This document shows positions 44,249 through 53,454 of a DNA stretch of 64,000 nucleotides, one piece after another. The DNA lies in NCBI GenBank assembly GCA_009684525.1, contig WKKR01000003.1, positions 186,001 through 250,000 of the forward strand, read 5' to 3'. The DNA is from Geobacter sp. (lineage in GTDB: Bacteria > Desulfobacterota > Desulfuromonadia > Geobacterales > DSM-12255). A model generated the notes under the pieces. That model was not told the DNA's origin, ran no database searches, and saw only the letters and a program-made list of their open reading frames with translations. Position 1 is the first letter of the stretch, and each line of letters opens with the position of its first letter. Made by a program: the position numbers and the translations under genes.

Positions 44249-45204
44249 TGATGCTCTCCCCGCCGGCATTGGTCGGCGCCGTTCTCCTCGACCTCCTGCT
44301 CGGCGACCCGCGCTGGCTGCCCCACCCGGTGGTCTTCATCGGCCGCTTCATCGCGGGGTGCGAAAAGCTGCTGCGGCGACTGGCGCTCAATGAGCGGCTG
44401 GCAGGCCTGCTGCTGGTGGTGCTGACGGTGGGGGTTACCTGTGTCGTTGCCGGGTCGATCCTGCACGGTGTCGCGCTGATCCACCCCCTGGCAGCGGAGG
44501 TTGTGGGGGCGATACTCGGATTTACCTGCCTTGCTGCCCGGTCGCTGCATGCCGAATCGGCTGCGGTGGCCGGTGCGCTCATCAGGGACGACCTGCCCGC
44601 TGCCCGATCGGCCCTGTCGATGATCGTGGGGCGCGACACCGACGGACTTTCCCCGTCGGAGATCTGGCGGGGTGCCGTGGAGACCGTGGCGGAGAACAGC
44701 TCCGACGGGGTGATCGCGCCGCTCTTTTTCCTGATGCTGGGGGGGCCGCTTGCCGCCCTTGCCTACAAGGCGGTCAACACCCTTGACTCCATGGTCGGCT
44801 ACAAGAACGACCGCTATCTCCGTTTCGGCTGGGCCGCTGCCCGGCTGGACGATCTGGTCAACCTGCTGCCGGCCCGGCTGACCGGCTGCCTGATGGCGCT
44901 GGTCGCGCCGCTGGTCGGCCTTTCGGGACGTGGCGCATTGCGGGTGATGCTGCGCGACGGCCGCAACCACTCGTCCCCCAACAGCGGCATCCCCGAGGCT
45001 GCGGCAGCGGGGGCGCTCGGCGTACAGCTCGGAGGGACCAACCACTATTTCGGTAAACCGGTGGAGAAGCTGACCATCGGCGATCCGGTGCAGCCGTTGG
45101 GTGAAGCGGCATGGCGCGGCGCGGTGCGGCTCATGTACGGGAGCGGGGCGCTGCTCATGGGGGGCTGGCTGATGGTGACGATCTGGAGCAGAGGATGGCC
45201 ATGA
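44248..45204 (+). CDS. cbiB: Adenosylcobinamide-phosphate synthase CbiB
   Basis: The 318-residue integral membrane enzyme attaches aminopropanol (phosphate) to cobyric acid. LLLGDPRWLPHPVVFIGRFI, VAENSSDGVIAPLFF, YKAVNTLDSMVGYKN and RNHSSPNSGIPEAAAAGALGVQLGG are diagnostic. The ATG at 44248 overlaps the fusion gene's stop (TGATG); a GTG one codon earlier is possible. Confidence 0.94.
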   Translation: MMLSPPALVGAVLLDLLLGDPRWLPHPVVFIGRFIAGCEKLLRRLALNERLAGLLLVVLTVGVTCVVAGSILHGVALIHPLAAEVVGAILGFTCLAARSLHAESAAVAGALIRDDLPAARSALSMIVGRDTDGLSPSEIWRGAVETVAENSSDGVIAPLFFLMLGGPLAALAYKAVNTLDSMVGYKNDRYLRFGWAAARLDDLVNLLPARLTGCLMALVAPLVGLSGRGALRVMLRDGRNHSSPNSGIPEAAAAGALGVQLGGTNHYFGKPVEKLTIGDPVQPLGEAAWRGAVRLMYGSGALLMGGWLMVTIWSRGWP

Positions 45205-46277
45205 CGACCTTCGACCATGGCGGCAATCTCTTTGCCGTTGCCCGGCAGCTGGGGCTGAAGCCCCAGGATCTCCTGGATTTTTCCGCCAGTATCAACCCGC
45301 TGGGGATGCCGACCGGGATGCGCCAGACGATCATCGACCAGGTCGACCAGCTGGTCCACTATCCCGATGCCGGGGCTCAACCGCTCAAAGAGGCCCTGGC
45401 AGCCTATCACGGGGTTCCCCCGGAGCAGGTCTGCCCCGCCAACGGCTCGACCGAGCTGATCTATCTCCTCCCCCGGCTGGTGAAGGGGGCGCGGGCGCTC
45501 ATCGTTGCCCCGGCATTCTCCGAATACGCCCATGCCCTGAAAGCCGCCGGCTGGCAGGTGGCTTATCATTCCCTCTCCCCCTCCGATGGCTTTGCCCTCT
45601 CGCTCCCCCTGCTGGAGCAGCGGTTGGCCGAGCAGTATGACCTTCTCTTCCTCTGCAATCCGGGAAACCCCACCGGCGCGCTCTGCAGCCGCGCTGATAT
45701 CGACGCCGTCCAGTCGCTCTGCAACGATTTCGGGACGATGCTGGTCCTGGACGAGGCCTTCATCGACTTCTGCGGGGAGGATTGCTCGGCAACCCGCTCA
45801 GTTTCCGGTAGCGGTAACGGTATCGTGCTTCGCTCCATGACCAAGTTCTACGCCATGCCCGGTCTGCGGCTGGGGTATGCCGTTACCGACGCCGAGACCT
45901 GCCAGCGGTTCGAAGCGGTGCGGGGTCCCTGGAACGTCAATGTCCTGGCCCAGGCTGCAGGGCTTGCCGCCCTGGCAGATGAGCGGTTTCGCGCGCAATC
46001 GGTTGTCTATGCGGCAGAGCAGCGGGAGGCGATGACCCGTCAGCTTGCTGCCGTGACCCCGCTCAAGCCGTTTCCGGGTGCGGCGAACTACCTGCTGCTC
46101 CGGCTGCCTGCCGGGTATCCGGCGGGCGAACTCTGCCGGAAGATGCTCGGGCGGGGTCTGCTGATCCGCGATTGCAGCACGTTTGTCGGCCTGGATGGGA
46201 GATTCGTCCGGGTGGCGGTCCGCACCCCGGACGAGAATGCACGTCTGATCGCCACCTTTGCCGAACTGTTCTGCTAA
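45201..46277 (+). CDS. cobD: L-threonine-O-3-phosphate decarboxylase CobD
   Basis: The 358-residue fold-type I PLP enzyme has DFSASINPLGMP and NGSTELIYLLPR, LCNPGNPTGALC, and the PLP lysine in RSMTKFYAMPGLRLGY. It resembles HisC, but operon position after cbiB supports CobD, which makes aminopropanol phosphate for the nucleotide loop. The ATG at 45201 overlaps the cbiB TGA; ATG at 45195 is also possible. It is the last gene of the riboswitch operon. Confidence 0.88.
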   Translation: MTTFDHGGNLFAVARQLGLKPQDLLDFSASINPLGMPTGMRQTIIDQVDQLVHYPDAGAQPLKEALAAYHGVPPEQVCPANGSTELIYLLPRLVKGARALIVAPAFSEYAHALKAAGWQVAYHSLSPSDGFALSLPLLEQRLAEQYDLLFLCNPGNPTGALCSRADIDAVQSLCNDFGTMLVLDEAFIDFCGEDCSATRSVSGSGNGIVLRSMTKFYAMPGLRLGYAVTDAETCQRFEAVRGPWNVNVLAQAAGLAALADERFRAQSVVYAAEQREAMTRQLAAVTPLKPFPGAANYLLLRLPAGYPAGELCRKMLGRGLLIRDCSTFVGLDGRFVRVAVRTPDENARLIATFAELFC

Positions 46278-46296
46278 TCGCCCGGCTTTTGTCTGT

Positions 46297-46342
46297 GAAA
46301 TGTAAAATTCTCTGAACATGATGTCGGATTACTTTACATTTC
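46297..46342. promoter_or_regulatory. Inverted repeat upstream of PilZ gene
   Basis: GAAATGTAAA (46297-46306) and TTTACATTTC (46333-46342) are exact reverse complements separated by 26 bases in an AT-rich gap after cobD. The rest of the gap to 46504 holds a weak sigma-54-like GG-N10-GC pair (46403-46416). The arms could be a spaced operator, or a weak terminator stem for the cob operon. Confidence 0.4.
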
Positions 46343-46504
46343 CGGTGTCTCGGTTAGGCTTTGATACGCGTAACTACCATGTAATACAGGATTTGAGTTG
46401 CAGGTGTGCTATTTGCATGCTAATTAAAATGGTGGTCTGACAAATTTTATTGCGGATTGCGCTGTTATCCAGCCATGCTGGCGATGTGCCGGAAGGAGGA
46501 AGGT

Positions 46505-46882
46505 GTGGACAAGAGAAAATTCAGCAGGGTTTCGTTTCATGCCCCGGTCTACGTGAGCAGCAAAGGCAGGACCTATGCCGGAGAGGTCGAGAATGTCTGT
46601 CATGGCGGGATGTTCGTCAAGACGGTCGGTGATTTCACCAGCGGCGAGCAGGTCCTGGTCTCGGTCAACTTTCTCGAGGGGAGTTCCCAGCTCTCCGTTA
46701 CCATGCCCGGCAGGGTTGCCAGGCTCTGCGCCGACGGCATCGGCGTCCATTCTCCCCACATCGACACCCACTCGCTCATCCATTTTGAATCCCTGCTGGC
46801 AAGTACCAGCGATAACCGGGAGCGGCTGGTGGAGGATTTCATAGATTACGTCACCACCCAGCAGGAGCGACATCTCCTTTGA
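46505..46882 (+). CDS. PilZ domain protein
   Basis: The 125-residue single-domain PilZ protein has RKFSRVSFHAPVYV, giving the N-terminal RxxxR c-di-GMP motif, and ENVCHGGMFV in the D/NxSxxG position. That position has Cys and His where Ser and a variable residue are usual, so binding may be altered. The GTG at 46505 follows GGAGG. It probably relays c-di-GMP to motility or surface polysaccharide functions; the partner is unknown. Confidence 0.8.
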   Translation: MDKRKFSRVSFHAPVYVSSKGRTYAGEVENVCHGGMFVKTVGDFTSGEQVLVSVNFLEGSSQLSVTMPGRVARLCADGIGVHSPHIDTHSLIHFESLLASTSDNRERLVEDFIDYVTTQQERHLL

Positions 46883-46900
46883 CCCCCTGCTGCACGGGGG

Positions 46901-47614
46901 ATGCTGACACCGAACCGACATATGGCACCGGGAACCTTCGATTTTTTTGGTTTTTCCGATGAAGTCGCCGCAGTAGCCATCTCCCGGCTGCGATCTTGCG
47001 GCGATGCAGCAACCCTGTGCGCCCTGACCGCCGAGATTGTGGCCCTGGCGGAACAACGACTCGCCGCAGAACTTACCCCTCACGAACGATCCTTCATCGC
47101 CTGCAGATCCGGCTGCGGCCACTGTTGCCGGGTCCATGTCTCGATTCTCCCTCCTGAAGCTGCAGCCATTGCCCGTTTTCTGCACCGGTCGTTGTCTGCC
47201 GAAGCCTTGGCCGTTGTGACACGCCGCCTGGAAGATTCGTATGAGGTGGTCCGCTGGATGGACGACGAGGAGCGGCGGCGAAACGGCATACCCTGCCCGT
47301 TTCTGGCCGCTGACCAGAGTTGCGGGATCTATCCGGTCAGGCCGCTGGCCTGCCGGGGGATTACCTCCCTGGACCCCGAAGCCTGTGCCGTCGCCATGGC
47401 GGCCTCGTCCGCCTGCGACGACCTGCCGGTCATCGTCCAGAATATCACCCAACTGCTGCTCATGAAGGGGGCGTATGTGGGGTATGCCCGCGGATTGGCC
47501 GAGTGCGGGCTCGACAGCAGGGGGTTCGAACTGTCCGGAGCTGTCCTGACGCTCGTCCGCCAACCGGAGCAGATCGGCGCGCTGGCCGGGGGAAGTCTTC
47601 TTGCCTTGACCTGA
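46901..47614 (+). CDS. YkgJ-family Cys-cluster (metal-binding) protein
   Basis: The 237-residue protein has CRSGCGHCCRVHVS and, later, CPFLAADQSCGIYPVRPLACRG. These are the two Cys blocks of the YkgJ/UPF0153 family, proposed to bind zinc or an Fe-S cluster. ATG at 46901 is used; ATG at 46922 is possible. It lies 18 bases after the PilZ gene. The function of the family is not established. Confidence 0.78.
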   Translation: MLTPNRHMAPGTFDFFGFSDEVAAVAISRLRSCGDAATLCALTAEIVALAEQRLAAELTPHERSFIACRSGCGHCCRVHVSILPPEAAAIARFLHRSLSAEALAVVTRRLEDSYEVVRWMDDEERRRNGIPCPFLAADQSCGIYPVRPLACRGITSLDPEACAVAMAASSACDDLPVIVQNITQLLLMKGAYVGYARGLAECGLDSRGFELSGAVLTLVRQPEQIGALAGGSLLALT

Positions 47615-47720
47615 CGGCCTTCCGGCGGTACATTGGAAGTGTAAGAAGCTGTCTTTGGCTGGATACATGGTATGTCGCGTTGCCGAGGCCCGACTTAGCC
47701 TGAATCATGGAGGATCTGTT

Positions 47721-48020
47721 ATGACCAATATCTGGCAGGAACGTGAAAAGGCGTTCGAGAACGAGTACATCTACCGGAAGGAAAAGGAAAAGATCGAGCA
47801 GATGAAAAAGGAGGCCCGGGAGCAGATGATCCGGGAGCTCTGCCGCAACCGGTGTCCCAAGTGCGGTGATCAGATCGAGGCCATGACCTTCCGCGGCGTA
47901 CCTCTCGATAAATGTCCCGGCTGCGGCGGGGTCTGGCTCGGCCCCAACGATCTGCAGGTTCTTTCCTCGAAGGATCATCGCACCTGGTTCGACATGTGGT
48001 TCAGAGGCGAAGAGGATTGA
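47721..48020 (+). CDS. zf-TFIIB-type zinc ribbon protein
   Basis: The 99-residue protein starts with a charged helical segment (about 1-45, Lys/Glu-rich). It ends in a zinc ribbon, CPKCGDQIEAMTFRGVPLDKCPGCGGVWL. GGAGGA precedes the ATG at 47721. It directly precedes the metal-transporter genes, with the znuA-like gene starting within about 10 bases of its stop. Co-transcription with a metal transporter is suggestive, but no function is known. Confidence 0.8.
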   Translation: MTNIWQEREKAFENEYIYRKEKEKIEQMKKEAREQMIRELCRNRCPKCGDQIEAMTFRGVPLDKCPGCGGVWLGPNDLQVLSSKDHRTWFDMWFRGEED

Positions 48021-48028
48021 GCGCCGGG

Positions 48029-49000
48029 TTGACGGCATTCCGCTGGCAGGTCATGCTGCTGCTTGCTGCCGCGTGCCTGGCGTTTTTCACGGGCTGCAGC
48101 CGCGAGACCACTTCCGGGCCCGCGGCCACCAACCGGCTGCAGGTGGTGACGACTCTGTTCCCGCTCTATGATTTTGCCCGGGCCATTGCCGGCAATCGTG
48201 CAGAGGTGCGCCTGCTCCTCCCGCCGGGCAGCGAACCGCATACCTTCGAACCGAAGCCCGAGGATATCCTGGCCATTAACCGGGCCGCCCTGTTCGTCTA
48301 TACCAATCGGTTCATGGAGCCGTGGGCCGAGGATCTGGTGAAAGGTGTGCCCCGTGACCGGTTGACCGTGGTGGATGCCAGCGCCGGCTTGGTGCTGCTG
48401 GATGCCGCCGTTGGTCATGACCATGGGCATGGCGCAATGGAGGAGGGGAACCATGACGAACCGTCCGGCAAGGACCCCCACATCTGGCTCGATCTGACCA
48501 ATGCCGAGGCAATGATCGACACCATCCTGGCCGGTTTCGTTGCCAGGGACCCTGCCAACCGGGACTACTACACGGCCAATGCCGCCGCTTATAAAGGGAA
48601 GCTGGCCGAACTCGACCGACGGTACCGGGCCACGCTGGGGACCTGCAAGAACAGGACGTTGCTCCATGCGGGCCATGCTGCCTTTGCCTATCTCGCCCGT
48701 CGCTACGGCATCACCTATGTCTCCGCGACCGGTGTGGCTGCCGATGCCCAGACCACGCCGACCCGCATGGCGGAGCTGGTGAAGCGAGTGCGGGCGCTGA
48801 AGCTGCAGTATATCTTCTCCGAGGAGCTGGTTTCGCCCCGAGTGGCCGAGACCATTGCCGCCGAGACCGGTGCCCACATCCTCCGCCTCCATGCCGCGCA
48901 CAATATCAGCAAAGATGAGCTGGCTGCAGGGGTAACCTTCCCCGATCTCATGGAGAGAAATCTCGCTGCCTTGGCCACGGGGTTGCAATGCCGCCAGTAA
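48029..49000 (+). CDS. Metal ABC transporter substrate-binding lipoprotein (ZnuA-like)
   Basis: This protein of about 323 residues belongs to the cluster A-I metal-binding proteins. The signal and lipobox end at FFTGC. VVTTLFPLYDFARAIAGNRAEV, LLPPGSEPHTFEPKPEDI (His ligand), the His/Asp-rich loop with HDHGHG, DPHIWLDL and LLHAGHAAFAYLARRYG follow. TTG at 48029 is chosen because it gives a signal peptide with a positive residue; TTG 48017 and ATG 48053 are alternatives. Zinc is the usual cargo; the adjacent nikR leaves nickel open. Confidence 0.85.
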   Translation: MTAFRWQVMLLLAAACLAFFTGCSRETTSGPAATNRLQVVTTLFPLYDFARAIAGNRAEVRLLLPPGSEPHTFEPKPEDILAINRAALFVYTNRFMEPWAEDLVKGVPRDRLTVVDASAGLVLLDAAVGHDHGHGAMEEGNHDEPSGKDPHIWLDLTNAEAMIDTILAGFVARDPANRDYYTANAAAYKGKLAELDRRYRATLGTCKNRTLLHAGHAAFAYLARRYGITYVSATGVAADAQTTPTRMAELVKRVRALKLQYIFSEELVSPRVAETIAAETGAHILRLHAAHNISKDELAAGVTFPDLMERNLAALATGLQCRQ

Positions 49001-49737
49001 TCGATGTCAAGGGGCTGTATTGCCGCTACGGGGCGACCCATGTCCTGAGCGACATTACCTTCCGGGTCGAAGACGGGGACTATGTCGGCATCGTGGGTCC
49101 CAACGGTTCGGGGAAAAGCACCCTGGTCCGGGCTCTCCTGGGCCTGTCCAGCCGGGACGAGGGAGAGATCGGTCTGTTCGGCGTGCCGTTGTCGGAATTC
49201 GAGGATTGGCAGCAGATCGGCTATCTTCCCCAGCATTTCAACCTGTTCACGTCCAATTTTCCGGCCACCGTCACCGAGGTGGTCAGGCTGGGGCTCCTCT
49301 CAGGCAAGCGTTTCCCCCGCAGGATCAGCCGTGCCGATACCGCCCGGATCGATGATATCCTTGAGTACATGGGGGTCCAGGACCTGCGGCGCCGTCTCAT
49401 TGGCCAGCTCTCCGGGGGGCAGCAGCAGCGCGTGCTCCTTGCCCGTGCCATGGTCAACCAGCCGAAGCTCCTGATCCTGGACGAACCGACTGCCGCCCTC
49501 GATCCCGAGACCCGCGACCGGTTTTACTCCCTGCTCGCGGAGGTGAACCGGGAGCGTAACACCACCATCCTGTTGGTGACACACGATTCGGCAACCATCG
49601 GCAGCTGCGCGTCAAAGCTCCTCTACCTGGACAAGCGGCTGGTCTTCTACGGGACCTTCCGGGAGTTCTGCGTCTCCTCTGCCATGACCAATCATTTCGG
49701 GGAACTTGCACAGCATCAGATCTGCAGGCTGCATTGA
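48988..49737 (+). CDS. Metal ABC transporter ATPase (ZnuC-like)
   Basis: The 249-residue ABC ATPase has Walker [12 protein letters not shown]-loop LPQHFNLF, signature LSGGQQQR, Walker [13 protein letters not shown] and H-loop VTHDSA. Its ATG overlaps the 3' end of the binding-protein gene. It powers the metal importer together with the permease downstream. Confidence 0.92.
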   Translation: MPPVIDVKGLYCRYGATHVLSDITFRVEDGDYVGIVGPNGSGKSTLVRALLGLSSRDEGEIGLFGVPLSEFEDWQQIGYLPQHFNLFTSNFPATVTEVVRLGLLSGKRFPRRISRADTARIDDILEYMGVQDLRRRLIGQLSGGQQQRVLLARAMVNQPKLLILDEPTAALDPETRDRFYSLLAEVNRERNTTILLVTHDSATIGSCASKLLYLDKRLVFYGTFREFCVSSAMTNHFGELAQHQICRLH

Positions 49738-49813
49738 TGCTTCTCACAGGTTCACGACGGGAGTCGACCCGACCCTTTCCCTTTGCATCTGACGAGCAAC
49801 GGATCGCCCATTT

Positions 49814-50638
49814 ATGGATATAGCCGAGATACTTTCCTATGGTTTCATGCAGCGTGCGCTTCTTGCCGGCTCGCTGATCGCTGTGCTCTGCGCCGTGCTC
49901 GGCTGTTTCCTGGTGTTGCGCCGCCTTTCCCTTATCGGCGACGGGCTTGCCCACGTCACCTTCGGCAGCGTTGCGCTGGCCCTCCTGCTCAAGTTCTACG
50001 CCGCATCGGCCCTCTTTGTCTCGCTGCCGGTGGTGATGCTCTGCTCGCTCGGCATTCTCAAACTGACCGAACGGGCCCGCGTGACCGGCGATGCCGCTAT
50101 CGGCATTGTCTCCTCGCTCGGGATCGCCATCGGGGTCATCCTGGCGAGCCTCGGCGGCGGCTTCACCGCCGACCTCTTTAGTTACCTGTTCGGCAACATC
50201 CTGGCCATCAGCCGGGCCGAGGTGCTGCTGGCAGTGGTGCTCTGCACGACGGTCCTGCTCCTCGTCACCTTTTTCTATCACGAACTGGTTGCCATCACCT
50301 TCAACGAGGAGCTGGCGCGGATCAGCGGCATCCGCACCGGCAGGATCAGTTCCCTCCTGGTGCTGCTGACGGCGCTGACCGTGGTCCTGGCCATGAAGCT
50401 GGTGGGGATCATGCTGATATCCGCGCTGCTGATCCTCCCGTCGTCGGCTGCCCTGCAACTGGCCAGGGGGTTCAGGACGACCCTGGTGCTTGCCGCGCTG
50501 CTGGGGGTGATTGCCGTCATTGGCGGAACCTTTGCCTCGGTGATGCTGAACATCCCCACCGGGGCAACCATAGTGCTGCTCAATTTCATGATCTTCGGCC
50601 TTGCCTGTTTCGGGAAACGGCTGCTGGCCCAGGAATGA
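49814..50638 (+). CDS. Metal ABC transporter permease (ZnuB-like)
   Basis: The 274-residue permease has about eight hydrophobic segments. [24 protein letters not shown] is the conserved N-terminal motif of ABC-3 permeases, and [23 protein letters not shown] is the C-terminal one. A gap of 76 bases follows the ATPase gene. The ATG follows a weak ribosome site. Confidence 0.92.
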   Translation: MDIAEILSYGFMQRALLAGSLIAVLCAVLGCFLVLRRLSLIGDGLAHVTFGSVALALLLKFYAASALFVSLPVVMLCSLGILKLTERARVTGDAAIGIVSSLGIAIGVILASLGGGFTADLFSYLFGNILAISRAEVLLAVVLCTTVLLLVTFFYHELVAITFNEELARISGIRTGRISSLLVLLTALTVVLAMKLVGIMLISALLILPSSAALQLARGFRTTLVLAALLGVIAVIGGTFASVMLNIPTGATIVLLNFMIFGLACFGKRLLAQE

Positions 50639-50657
50639 CGATCGGGAGGAGGCTGGA

Positions 50658-51080
50658 ATGGGTGAGACGGTCCGCTTTGGGGTCTCCATGGATGAGGAAC
50701 TGCTCGGGAGTTTTGACCGGTTGATCGAGCAGAAGGGGTACGGAAATCGCTCCGAGGCGATCCGCGACCTGGTCCGTTCGGCGCTGGTGGAACAGGAGTG
50801 GGAGTCGGGCGAGGCAGAGACCGTGGGGACCGTGACCCTGGTCTACAACCATCATGTGGGGGATCTGGCTGAGAAATTGACCGAACAGCAGCATTCCCAC
50901 CACAACGAGATCATCTCGGCGCTCCATGTCCACCTGGATGCCCACAACTGCCTGGAGGTGCTGGTGGTTCGCGGTCCTGCCCGTGACGTGCAGCAGATTG
51001 CCGACGAGCTGATCGGCGTCAAGGGGGTCAAGCACGGCAAGCTGGTGATGACCACCACCGGCAAGGAACTCCCTGCCTGA
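50658..51080 (+). CDS. nikR: NikR-type nickel-responsive regulator
   Basis: The 140-residue ribbon-helix-helix plus ACT-like protein has [36 protein letters not shown] (DNA-binding arm) and a C-terminal nickel domain. That domain carries [18 protein letters not shown] and EVLVVRG. The His and Cys residues match the square-planar nickel ligands of NikR. GGGAGGA precedes the ATG. It probably represses metal uptake when nickel is abundant, perhaps this very transporter. Confidence 0.88.
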   Translation: MGETVRFGVSMDEELLGSFDRLIEQKGYGNRSEAIRDLVRSALVEQEWESGEAETVGTVTLVYNHHVGDLAEKLTEQQHSHHNEIISALHVHLDAHNCLEVLVVRGPARDVQQIADELIGVKGVKHGKLVMTTTGKELPA

Positions 51081-51086
51081 GGGGTG

Positions 51087-51116
51087 TGACTGCCGGAGCG
51101 TTCTGGCCGGCTGTCA
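51087..51116. terminator. Convergent hairpin between nikR and lipoprotein gene
   Basis: TGACTGCCGG (51087-51096) pairs with CCGGCTGTCA (51107-51116) with one mismatch, between two convergent genes. There is no U-run, so it is a terminator-like hairpin only. Confidence 0.35.
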
Positions 51117-51527
51117 GGGGAACTGGGGGGGGAGAGAGATCAGGTGCCAGCCGACCTGCTTCCCTTCGCTTTCGTACTCCCATTTTTGTTCGTCGATCAC
51201 GGACTTCACGACGATCGTGTCGAGGTGGTGGTATTTGAACTCTACGGTGACCTGGGCCTTCATGTCCTTGTCGGTGAGTTCCACCCGCTTTATCTCGTAT
51301 TCCACGATCTTGATCTTGTCCAGCGCCGCCAAGCGCTCAAGGTAATCGGCCCTTCGCCCCGGTTCGACGAATGCTGCCGCTCCGTTGGGCTCCTGCCAGC
51401 GGATCATCTGCTGGTAGCTGCGGATGCTGCTGTCGAGCATCTCTCCCGGCACCAGCATGGAGGCGCAGCCCCAGAACAGCAGTGCCGGAGCGAGTACCAG
51501 CAGTCGCACGACCTTTCCGTATGCCAT
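51114..51527 (-). CDS. Putative lipoprotein (137 aa), unknown function
   Basis: The signal peptide has a lipobox (LLFWGC, Cys near residue 21). The mature part is a compact alpha/beta protein with RRADYLERLAALDKIKIVEYEIKRVELTDKDMKAQVTVEFKY, resembling NTF2-like or DUF-type lipoproteins. ATG at 51527 has AAGGGAG 6 bases upstream; ATG 51533 is crowded against that site. It overlaps or abuts the stop of the methyltransferase/reductase gene, suggesting one operon. I do not recognise the family. Confidence 0.72.
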   Translation of the reverse strand: MAYGKVVRLLVLAPALLFWGCASMLVPGEMLDSSIRSYQQMIRWQEPNGAAAFVEPGRRADYLERLAALDKIKIVEYEIKRVELTDKDMKAQVTVEFKYHHLDTIVVKSVIDEQKWEYESEGKQVGWHLISLPPQFP

Positions 51528-51529
51528 GT

Positions 51530-53347
51530 TCATCTCCCTTCCCTGATGAAACGGATGAGTTCCACTGCCAGTTCATACTTGCCAAAGGGGGGGATGAGGT
51601 AGAATCCTCCCACCTCATGGCGCACCCCGTCGATGAATTCGCGGGCAATGGCCAGTCCTTCCCGCACTCCGGCTTCCTTTTCCTTGCCGCGCATCCGGCG
51701 GCGGATATGGTCCGGGATGACGATTCCCGGTACCTCGTTGTGCAGGTATTCGCAGTTTCGTTCGCTCACCAGGGGGAGGATGCCGGGCAGGAGCGGGATC
51801 GCCAGGTGGCGCGTCTGTTCTGTCATCTCCAGCAGGATCTCCCGGTCGTAGATCGGCTGGGTCTGGGCAAACCGGGCACCGGCAGCGATCTTTTTCTCCA
51901 GCCGGGCAACCTGAACCTCTGGTTTGGGCGAATTCGGATTGAAGGCGCAGCCGATGGTAAAGCCGGTCCCCTGGCCGATGGGCTGGCCCAGGGCATTGAC
52001 CCCGGTATTCAGGTCGTGCATCAGCTTGAGCAGGCCGAAGGAGTTGAGGTCGTAGACCGACGATGCGCCTGCCTGGTCGCCGAGGCGGGCGGGATCACCG
52101 GTAACCGCCAGGAGGGTGCGGACCCCCAGCAGGCTCGCCCCCATCAGGTCCGACTGGAGGCCGAGGAGGTTGCGGTCGCGGCAGGTGATGTGGGCGATCA
52201 CCTCGATCCCCACCTCTTGCCGGATCATGCTTCCCAGGGCGATATTTCCCATTCGGACCCGGGCCAGCGGGTTTTCCGCCAGGTTGATGGCGTCCGCGCC
52301 TGCCTCCTTGAGGGCACGGCTGCCGGCGAGGATTTTGTCGACCCGCATCCCCTGGGGCGGGTCGAGTTCAACGGTGATGACCGGCCGCCTGCCCCAATCC
52401 GCCAGGAACCCTGCCGGCTCCCGTTGCTCCTCCCGTGCTGCCGGGGAAGGCTCGGAACGGGGGACGCGCGAACGAAGCGCCGGCCGCATCCCTTTGAGGC
52501 GGTCCGCAACGGCGCGGATATGCGCGGGGGTCGTGCCGCAGCACCCCCCCACCAGGGTGGCGCCGGCTGCCACCATCTCTTCGGCCATGCTGGCGAAGTA
52601 TTCCGGGGTGCAGCGGTAGATGTGGCGACCTTCGACGTATTCGGGAAAGCCGCTGTTGGCAAAGGCCGCAACCGGGAGGTCGGTGGCGGCTGCCAGTCGT
52701 TGCACGGTCCGCAGCACTTCCAGGGGGCCGGCACCGCAATTGGCGCCGATGGCATCAGCTCCGGCAGCGGTGAGCGTCATGGCCACCTGCTCGGCGGTGC
52801 AGCCGCAGGCTGTCCTGCCCCCCTCCTGGAAGGCCATGCTGGCTATGACCGGCAGACCGGTCGTCCTGGCCGCGGCAATGGCGTGACAGAGCTGTGCCGG
52901 GTCTGAGAAGGTCTCCAGGAGGAGAAGATCGACACCTCCGTCCGCCAGAGCGTTCACCTGGGTACGGAAGATCTCCTGCTGCTCGTCGGCGGAAAGCTCC
53001 CGCTCCTCACCTTTCAGCCGGACGAGAGGACCGACGGAGCCCGCCACCAGGGCCTCTGTTCCGGCGGCCCTGCGGGCAAGGAGCGCCCCCTGGCGGTTGA
53101 TCTCTGCCAGTTTGTGGGCAAGGCCGATCGGCTGCAGCCGGGTGAGGTTGGCTCCGAAGGTATTGGTCTCGATGATCCGGGCACCGGCTGCCAGGTATTC
53201 GGCGTGGAGCTCCAGCACCAGTTGGGGACGGACCAGGTTCAGGTGCTCGAAGTTGGCGTCCAGTCCGACACCCTTGGCGTAGAGCATGGTGCCGATGGCG
53301 CCGTCTCCCGCCAGGACCTCGTTTTTCAGCCGTTCACGCAACGTCAT
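51530..53347 (-). CDS. Homocysteine S-methyltransferase / methylenetetrahydrofolate reductase fusion
   Basis: This protein of about 605 residues has two domains. Residues 1-285 are a homocysteine methyltransferase (MetH N-terminal, BHMT type) with zinc cysteines in GANCGAGP and VGGCCGTTPAHI. Residues 315-605 are a MetF-like reductase (VELDPPQG, ITCRDRN, GVRTLLAVTGDP, GCAFNPN). The arrangement matches YitJ-type fusions. It likely makes methionine, or handles methyl-folate, in the cytoplasm. ATG at 53347 has AGGA 8 bases upstream; ATG at 53356 is possible. Confidence 0.9.
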   Translation of the reverse strand: MTLRERLKNEVLAGDGAIGTMLYAKGVGLDANFEHLNLVRPQLVLELHAEYLAAGARIIETNTFGANLTRLQPIGLAHKLAEINRQGALLARRAAGTEALVAGSVGPLVRLKGEERELSADEQQEIFRTQVNALADGGVDLLLLETFSDPAQLCHAIAAARTTGLPVIASMAFQEGGRTACGCTAEQVAMTLTAAGADAIGANCGAGPLEVLRTVQRLAAATDLPVAAFANSGFPEYVEGRHIYRCTPEYFASMAEEMVAAGATLVGGCCGTTPAHIRAVADRLKGMRPALRSRVPRSEPSPAAREEQREPAGFLADWGRRPVITVELDPPQGMRVDKILAGSRALKEAGADAINLAENPLARVRMGNIALGSMIRQEVGIEVIAHITCRDRNLLGLQSDLMGASLLGVRTLLAVTGDPARLGDQAGASSVYDLNSFGLLKLMHDLNTGVNALGQPIGQGTGFTIGCAFNPNSPKPEVQVARLEKKIAAGARFAQTQPIYDREILLEMTEQTRHLAIPLLPGILPLVSERNCEYLHNEVPGIVIPDHIRRRMRGKEKEAGVREGLAIAREFIDGVRHEVGGFYLIPPFGKYELAVELIRFIREGR

Positions 53348-53454
53348 GGAGACCATCCTGGGGTGGCGCGCCCTGCAGGTATCGGTTTTGCTGGTCTTTT
53401 CGCCTCATTTTGTTAGAATGCTCCGCCGATAGTCCGAACGAGACAGGAGACAAT

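Noticed and set aside
51371-52906. 511-codon plus-strand frame
   Set aside because: It is antisense to the methyltransferase/reductase fusion and has no family motif.
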